Below, in pieces: positions 1-3,770 of a DNA stretch of 5,549 bases. Where the stretch lies: assembly GCA_036303105.1 (NCBI GenBank), contig JAXJBF010000108.1:1-5549 (forward strand), written 5' to 3'. The stretch comes from UMGS1590 sp036303105 (GTDB lineage Bacteria; Bacillota; Peptococcia; Peptococcales; Peptococcaceae). Both the position numbers and the translations under genes were made by a program. The notes under the pieces were generated by a model. The model made no database searches. It worked only from the letters and a program-made list of their open reading frames with translations, and was not told the origin of the DNA. Position 1 is the stretch's first letter. The number at the start of each line of letters is the position of its first letter.

Positions 1-11
1 AAAGCCATCCG

Positions 12-40
12 CTAACAACTAACTGCTAGCCACTAACAAC
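12..40. repeat. Degenerate 7-bp tandem repeat, four copies
   Basis: Four head-to-tail heptamers are readable: CTAACAA (12-18), CTAACTG (19-25), CTAGCCA (26-32) and CTAACAA (33-39), followed by a further C. The first and last copies are identical. The bases just before (5-11) match only weakly. The array lies directly ahead of the terminator at 47-80, so it is probably in the 3' untranslated region of a gene to the left of the window. I see no coding potential in it. Its function is unknown; it resembles in style the short heptamer repeats found between genes in some bacteria. Confidence 0.6.
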
Positions 41-46
41 TTTAAA

Positions 47-80
47 GGGCTTGTCGTCATGCGACAAGCCCGTCTTTTTT
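47..80 (+). terminator. Rho-independent terminator of an upstream gene
   Basis: A perfect 10-bp stem, GGGCTTGTCG (47-56) paired with CGACAAGCCC (62-71), closes a 5-base loop (57-61). It is followed by GTC and six T residues (75-80). The T-tract on the right means it terminates rightward transcription. The gene it serves is not in this window. Confidence 0.9.
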
Positions 81-120
81 CTGTGCAGATTTCCTGCGAA
101 ATTGCCCCATGTCTATATAC

Positions 121-180
121 AAAAAAGAGCATTTTATGAACCCCCTCAAGCGAGGGTTTTCATGAAATGCTCTTTTTTTT
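121..180. terminator. Long hairpin, probable bidirectional terminator
   Basis: The arms 124-134 (AAAGAGCATTT) and 165-175 pair perfectly. The stem continues inward through 135-140 with 159-164 (one T-G wobble), crosses a small 2x2 internal loop, and ends with CCCTC (143-147) pairing GAGGG (152-156) around a 4-base loop (148-151). The stem is flanked by an A-tract on the left (121-126) and a run of eight T on the right (173-180). It could therefore stop transcription on either strand. It stands only 40 bases after the first terminator and insulates the adhesin gene from read-through. No gene lies between the two hairpins. Confidence 0.8.
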
Positions 181-306
181 GCAAAATTTTTTGTAATATT
201 TTATTAATATATAGTATTAAATAAATATTAATAATTAACAATAAAAAGAATAAAAAATGTAATAACAAATAAATGTCTATACAGCTGCAAAATGGCTTTA
301 CTAAGC
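181..306. other. AT-rich non-coding region upstream of the adhesin
   Basis: This stretch is almost entirely A and T. It contains small inverted repeats such as TTAATA (204-209) and TATTAA (215-220), and runs of A. No plausible gene starts here on either strand; the reverse-strand open frame across 228-497 has low-complexity content and no family resemblance. It may act as an UP element or a bent, protein-binding region for the promoter at 307-335, but no specific regulator site is recognised. Confidence 0.5.
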
Positions 307-311
307 CTTTT
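289..311. promoter_or_regulatory. Small dyad at the -35 position, possible operator
   Basis: GGCTT (294-298) pairs with AAGCC (303-307) around a 4-base spacer. After a T-T mismatch the symmetry continues with AAA on the left and TTT on the right. The dyad overlaps where the -35 box of the neighbouring promoter should be. It could bind a regulator or be a weak hairpin; the stem is short, so it may be chance. Confidence 0.25.
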
Positions 312-335
312 ATTAACAAAAATAAGTGCTATAAT
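307..335 (+). promoter_or_regulatory. Candidate sigma-70-type promoter with extended -10 for the adhesin
   Basis: A consensus -10 box TATAAT is at 330-335, preceded by TGC (327-329), which makes a textbook extended -10 element. The -35 position (about 307-313, T-rich) matches the consensus poorly, as is usual for extended -10 promoters. Transcription would start near 342, giving a leader of about 114 bases before the ATG at 456. An alternative weaker extended -10, TGA followed by TATATA, lies at 411-419 with no convincing -35 box. Confidence 0.55.
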
Positions 336-438
336 GATATCACAAAAAGACCATATAAAATACATAAAAATGCAACATAGTGAAAGGCGGTGCATCGAAA
401 AAATCTTACATGATATATAGGGTGAAGTCATTATAAGT

Positions 439-444
439 AAAGGA
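439..444 (+). promoter_or_regulatory. Ribosome binding site that decides the adhesin start
   Basis: AAAGGA at 439-444 is a good Shine-Dalgarno core and sits 11 bases before the ATG at 456. The earlier in-frame ATG at 444 overlaps this site and cannot use it. Its own upstream candidate (GGTGAAG, 421-427) is too far away. The site therefore supports translation from 456, which also places the conserved signal peptide at the N-terminus. Confidence 0.7.
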
Positions 445-455
445 TGCGCAAAATT

Positions 456-641
456 ATGAACAAGATATTTAAAGTCATTTACAGCAAAACCAGACATTGC
501 TACGTTGTCGTCTCGGAACTAGCAAAAAGTCATTGCAAAACCACACAAAGTCATACAGTCAGAAGCAAAACAGCCCTGACGGCAGCTGTATTGCTGGCAT
601 TGGGAGCTTTCTCGTTTGTAGGGATGCCAGTGGCGCAGGCA
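456..641 (+). other. Extended signal peptide (ESPR-type) of the adhesin
   Basis: Residues 1-28 begin MNKIFKVIYSKTRHCY and end near ELAKSHCK. This is the ESPR pattern that precedes signal peptides of large autotransporters. It is followed by a polar stretch, a hydrophobic core (LTAAVLLALGAFSFVG, about residues 41-56) and the cleavage motif AQA before Ala63, so cleavage is predicted between 641 and 642. ESPRs are thought to slow inner-membrane export so that a long passenger does not misfold in the periplasm. The two cysteines (15 and 27) lie in the part removed on cleavage. Confidence 0.85.
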
Positions 642-3600
642 GCAGACGGAACTGAAAGTATGAAAAATAATGACTATGTAGGAGCCAATGGTTACTACTG
701 GTACTTTGATGAAAAAACAAATCAGTGGGAGAAGTATCCATATAAAATAAGCCGTATCAACAATAACCGCTCTTGGCAAGAATTACCCAACTATGAGGGC
801 GGCGGTGCAAAGGAACCGGGTGCTGTCACTGCGGGCTTGTATGCACAGGCAGGAGAGCAGACGGTTACCATTGGGAACCGCAATGCCGGACAGTCAAAAG
901 GCAGTGTGTTTATCGGGGAACTCGACGGATATAATGACGGGGGAAAGAATGATCCTGTCGGAATGAGAAACAATTATGTAACAGCTGTTGGTTTCCAGTC
1001 TAATGCCACCGGCTGGGGTTCCATTTCCATCGGTTCCAATGCCGTCGCTGAAAATACCAAAGAAACCAGCCAGGTAGTATATCACGAAGGAAGTGCAGGA
1101 ACTTCCGGTACGGTACAAGACGATAATTATGGGATCAAATTAAAACCGTCAATCAAATGGTCTTCCGTTGCTTTAGGCTATAGCGCTCAAGCCAAAGACG
1201 GGAACATCGCCATCGGTGCCTATTCAGAGGCTACGGATACAAGTTCTGCTACACCCTATGTTTCCGTAGGTAGTTCGAAGTTACAGCGCCGAATTACCAA
1301 TGTTGCTGACGGTACAGGTGACACTGATGTGGCTACGGTGGGACAGATGAACAAAGCCATTGAGTCCATCGGGACTACGGGCTGGAACCTAAGCACCAAC
1401 GGTAACAGCTCTTCCACAACTATTACCTCTGGCAAGACTGTCGACTTTTCGCCTGCTGTTGATGGAAAGAACGGGACAACGGATCATAAAAACGTAAAGA
1501 TTTCTAACGATGGCTCTAACGTCAAAATCGGTCTGAACAAGGATATCGTCCTTGGGGAAGCGACTGAAGGCGAGGGTGGCAGCCTGAATGTGTATTCCGA
1601 TTCTACTGAAGCCAGTAACTTGGGAAATCGTGTGAGCATTGATGGATCTACGGTTAGTGTCAACTATGGAAAAGAAGACGGTACTTCAGGGACAAAGCGC
1701 GGCGTCGTCCTCGGTGTAGGAGAAGACTATAACAATAATGCACAAGGATATATTGCCTTTAACAATATTGATGCTAAGGGGACAATAGGTTCTACCTATC
1801 TACATAGTGCTACTGATGCACCGAATGACCTGAAAGGCCGTCTGGTATATTCAAATGCTATAGATGGGACTGAATACATTGCCAATCTGGATGATGGCAT
1901 TACCTTTACCGGCGATGTGCAAAAAGATGTGCCGAAAGACTACACCCAAACTCCAACAAAACTCAACACGACGCTCAATATCACGGGCGGCGCTGCAACG
2001 GAAAAAGATTTGACAGAAGAAAATATCGGTGTCGTTTCAACTCCGGCAGCAGAAAGTGCGGATGGCACGACTCAGGCATCCAAACTGGAAATCAAGCTGA
2101 ATAAGGACCTGAAAGGCATCACCTCCATCACCAGCCAGAGCACAACAAACTCCACCGGTGCCAAAATTGAATTAGGAGCAAATGGTACCACCATCTCCGG
2201 CGGCGATGTCAACGTTAGCGAACACAAGGTTACTGGTCTGGCAAATGGCGATGTAAGTACTACGTCTACTGATGCTATTACAGGCCAACAGCTGAATGCT
2301 GTAAAAACTGATTTGACGAAGGATTTGACAGTCAATGCCGGCTGGGGCCTTGAAAAAGAAGGCAATACAATCAGTCTGGAACGTAATCTGGGAAAGAACT
2401 ATGGGAATACATACGGTGGAAAGGGCAAGGTTACTTTTGAAGCAGATGGGGAAAACTCACTGATTCTTGGTGGCGGTGCAATCAATGATAGTCGGGGTGA
2501 GAGAGATAAAGCCTTTACATTTGGTGCTCATGCAAAAGATTCTGTTCTTGTAGGCGGCATGAATAATGATATTGACGAAAACAGTGAAAGAGCACTGATT
2601 ATTGGTGGAACTAACAATAAAACTCTTTCCACAAATAAAGTACAACAAACCGGCACAGATGCTATTATCGTTGGTGGAGCTGATAATAAAGCAGAAGGTG
2701 ATGGTTCTGTCTTAATTGGTGGTAATCGCAATGAAGCATCAGGCCTTTATTCAATGACCGTTGGAGGAACCGTCAATAAAAATGAGGGAGAGCTGTCATC
2801 TATTTTTGGAGGCACAAAGAATAACATACTAAAAAGCGATAAAAGTGATCCAACAGGGGCTGCTATTTTTGGCGGCACTGGCAATACAATAGAAGGAGAA
2901 AGTATCGCTGCTACTATTTTTGGTGGTGAGAATAATATTGCTGACCATCTTCTTGCTGTTGTTGTTGGTGGTGAAGCTAACCATTCTTCTGGAAATGCTT
3001 CTACCATTTTGGGTGGTAACGGTAATATAGCTAATGGGTTGATTTCTACTGTTGCTGGTGGACAAGCCAATATAGCTATCGGTAATGCCTCTATGGTAAC
3101 AGGCGGAAGTGGAAATCTGGCTTCTGGCATATATTCATACACTGCTGGGGGGGCTTATAATCGTGCAACAGGAGACGTTTCTTCATCACTGGGCGGAAGT
3201 AATTCTAGCGTCAATGGAATGTATTCGACTGGAGTAGCAGGTGGCTCTACAGGAAAAGATGCCATGTTTTCCTTGGCCGCCGGTTATCAGTCTCTTGTAG
3301 CTGACAGTGGGATAGAAAAAACTGATTTAAGTGAAGATAACCCTGAAGATGCAGATGAACTTAATAAATATTCAGAAGCTTTGGAGGCATATGGAGAAGG
3401 CGATAAAAGTAAGATGGAGTCTCTATCAGGCTATTATAAATGGGATCCAGATAGCAGTATGGGGCACGCCAAAGTTACTCACTATGATAAATTTTCTACG
3501 GCATTGGGTTATCAAGCAACCGCAAATAAACCTGGAACAATTGCTTTCGGTCATGATGCTGGTGATGAATCTGGTTATACTTATGAATGGGAACAATTAC

Positions 3601-3761
3601 CTGATGGACAAGTTAATCTTATTGATGACACAACAAATGACTATACCAAAGCACCAAAATCAGTGAAAAAGAAAGCTCCTTATACCTCTGCTTACTACAA
3701 CCGCCTGTCAAAGTCGCAGACGGTATTGATGACCACGATGTCGTCGTCATGGAACAGCTGA
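456..3761 (+). CDS. Trimeric autotransporter adhesin, N-terminal part; frameshifted and truncated
   Basis: The product (1,101 residues from ATG 456) is the secreted passenger of a YadA/Hia-like trimeric autotransporter. Such proteins are exported by Sec, anchored in the outer membrane by a C-terminal barrel, and bind host matrix or other cells. Visible order: extended signal peptide (1-62); aromatic-rich segment (about 63-120); head 1 (about 123-268); neck 1 (268-299); beta-rich stalk (300-589); neck 2 (590-616); head 2 (670-935) with an acidic insert (952-1012) and final turns; start of neck 3. The only cysteines are two in the signal peptide, as is common for autotransporters. The frame leaves the conserved neck after Leu1084 (3705-3707) and adds 17 unrelated residues before TGA. 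No stalk-to-barrel anchor follows, so this product alone should not reach the surface. The remainder of the gene continues in another frame from 3707. An ATG at 444 would add four residues but lacks a usable ribosome site. Family assignment is strong; the ligand is unknown. Confidence 0.9.
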   Translation: MNKIFKVIYSKTRHCYVVVSELAKSHCKTTQSHTVRSKTALTAAVLLALGAFSFVGMPVAQAADGTESMKNNDYVGANGYYWYFDEKTNQWEKYPYKISRINNNRSWQELPNYEGGGAKEPGAVTAGLYAQAGEQTVTIGNRNAGQSKGSVFIGELDGYNDGGKNDPVGMRNNYVTAVGFQSNATGWGSISIGSNAVAENTKETSQVVYHEGSAGTSGTVQDDNYGIKLKPSIKWSSVALGYSAQAKDGNIAIGAYSEATDTSSATPYVSVGSSKLQRRITNVADGTGDTDVATVGQMNKAIESIGTTGWNLSTNGNSSSTTITSGKTVDFSPAVDGKNGTTDHKNVKISNDGSNVKIGLNKDIVLGEATEGEGGSLNVYSDSTEASNLGNRVSIDGSTVSVNYGKEDGTSGTKRGVVLGVGEDYNNNAQGYIAFNNIDAKGTIGSTYLHSATDAPNDLKGRLVYSNAIDGTEYIANLDDGITFTGDVQKDVPKDYTQTPTKLNTTLNITGGAATEKDLTEENIGVVSTPAAESADGTTQASKLEIKLNKDLKGITSITSQSTTNSTGAKIELGANGTTISGGDVNVSEHKVTGLANGDVSTTSTDAITGQQLNAVKTDLTKDLTVNAGWGLEKEGNTISLERNLGKNYGNTYGGKGKVTFEADGENSLILGGGAINDSRGERDKAFTFGAHAKDSVLVGGMNNDIDENSERALIIGGTNNKTLSTNKVQQTGTDAIIVGGADNKAEGDGSVLIGGNRNEASGLYSMTVGGTVNKNEGELSSIFGGTKNNILKSDKSDPTGAAIFGGTGNTIEGESIAATIFGGENNIADHLLAVVVGGEANHSSGNASTILGGNGNIANGLISTVAGGQANIAIGNASMVTGGSGNLASGIYSYTAGGAYNRATGDVSSSLGGSNSSVNGMYSTGVAGGSTGKDAMFSLAAGYQSLVADSGIEKTDLSEDNPEDADELNKYSEALEAYGEGDKSKMESLSGYYKWDPDSSMGHAKVTHYDKFSTALGYQATANKPGTIAFGHDAGDESGYTYEWEQLPDGQVNLIDDTTNDYTKAPKSVKKKAPYTSAYYNRLSKSQTVLMTTMSSSWNS
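822..1355 (+). other. Head 1 (YadA-type repeats) and neck 1
   Basis: The head shows classic YadA left-handed beta-roll turns: VTIGNRNAG, VTAVGFQSNATGWGSISIG, SVALGYSAQAKDGNIAIG and YVSVGSS. From 1287 the neck reads RRITNVADGTGDTDVATVG, a close match to the HANS neck pattern that joins a wide head to a narrow stalk. A short insert (about 1060-1140) separates two groups of turns. This is the most canonical part of the protein and anchors the family call. Confidence 0.85.
1356..2303 (+). other. Beta-rich stalk 1 and neck 2
   Basis: After neck 1 the chain enters a Ser/Thr/Asn/Gly-rich segment without YadA turns. It contains GWNLSTNG and KNVKISNDGSNVKIGLNKDI (about 1485-1545), a pattern typical of stalk domains in Hia-like and Negativicute adhesins. 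A second related unit recurs as KLEIKLNKDLKGITSI (about 2083-2130). Neck 2 (2223-2303) reads HKVTGLANGD followed by STDAITGQQLNAV, again a HANS-type connector. I infer structural spacer function; I cannot assign individual subdomains with certainty. Confidence 0.65.
2463..3260 (+). repeat. Head 2: array of about 16 GGxxN turns, 45-nt period
   Basis: Glycine pairs encoded at 2553, 2604, 2673, 2718, 2763, 2808, 2871, 2922, 2967, 3012, 3057, 3102, 3147 and 3192 start successive turns of the form [I/V/L/T]xGGxxNxAxGxxS. Irregular members at 2469 and 3240 flank them. Spacing is exactly 45 bases (15 residues) for 2673-2808 and for 2922-3192. Longer spacings (51, 63 and 69) reflect small loop insertions. 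The fifth residue of each turn is Asn in nearly every copy. DNA copies have diverged strongly, so the repeat is kept at protein level. This is a YadA-like beta-roll, but with 15-residue rather than the usual 14-residue turns. Confidence 0.8.
3309..3494 (+). other. Acidic, probably helical insert within head 2
   Basis: Residues about 952-1012 interrupt the beta-roll with a charged stretch containing LSEDNPEDADELNKYSEAL and AYGEGDKSKMESLSGYYKWD. It is rich in Asp/Glu and lacks the Gly/Val/Ile pattern of the turns. YadA-type turns resume at FSTALGYQATANKPGTIAFG (3492-3551). Such inserts project from the side of a trimeric head and could contribute to binding, but that is inference. Confidence 0.55.
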
Positions 3762-3770
3762 AGCAGTATG
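3696..3770 (+). other. Neck 3 split by a one-base frameshift
   Basis: In the first frame the sequence reads SAYYNRL up to 3707, then the unrelated SKSQTVLMTT. In the frame starting at 3707 it reads VKVADGIDDHDVVVMEQL. Joined, NRLVKVADGIDDHDVVVMEQL matches the neck pattern RITNVADGxxxTDAVxVxQL position by position, with no gap or extra residue. The simplest explanation is loss of one G from CTGGTC at 3707/3708. The first frame stops at TGA 3759-3761. The second frame is open from 3641 because a TGA lies at 3638-3640. Confidence 0.85.

Noticed and set aside
228..497. Reverse-strand 89-codon hydrophobic frame over the promoter region.
   Set aside because: It arises from AT-rich DNA, overlaps the start of the adhesin and its best promoter, and resembles no family I know.
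684..750. Choline-binding or cell-wall-binding repeat suggested by GYYWYFDEKTNQW.
   Set aside because: Only one copy is present and the typical following Gly-Trp spacing is missing; the resemblance is likely superficial.
2747..3142. Reverse-strand 131-codon frame with regular Pro-Pro pairs, looking like a proline-rich repeat protein.
   Set aside because: The Pro-Pro pairs are the antisense of the Gly-Gly codons in the head repeat, so the periodicity is a shadow.
2463..3260. CRISPR-like or DNA satellite array suggested by the 45-base period.
   Set aside because: The repeats are conserved as protein, not DNA; copies differ at many third positions and form a continuous open frame.
3660..3720. 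Programmed -1 ribosomal frameshift at the A-rich stretch GAAAAAG (3665-3671).
   Set aside because: A shift there would give ESSLYLCLLQPP before VKVADG, destroying the conserved APYTSAYYNRL part of the neck. The motif fits only if the frame changes right at 3707, where no slippery heptamer is present.
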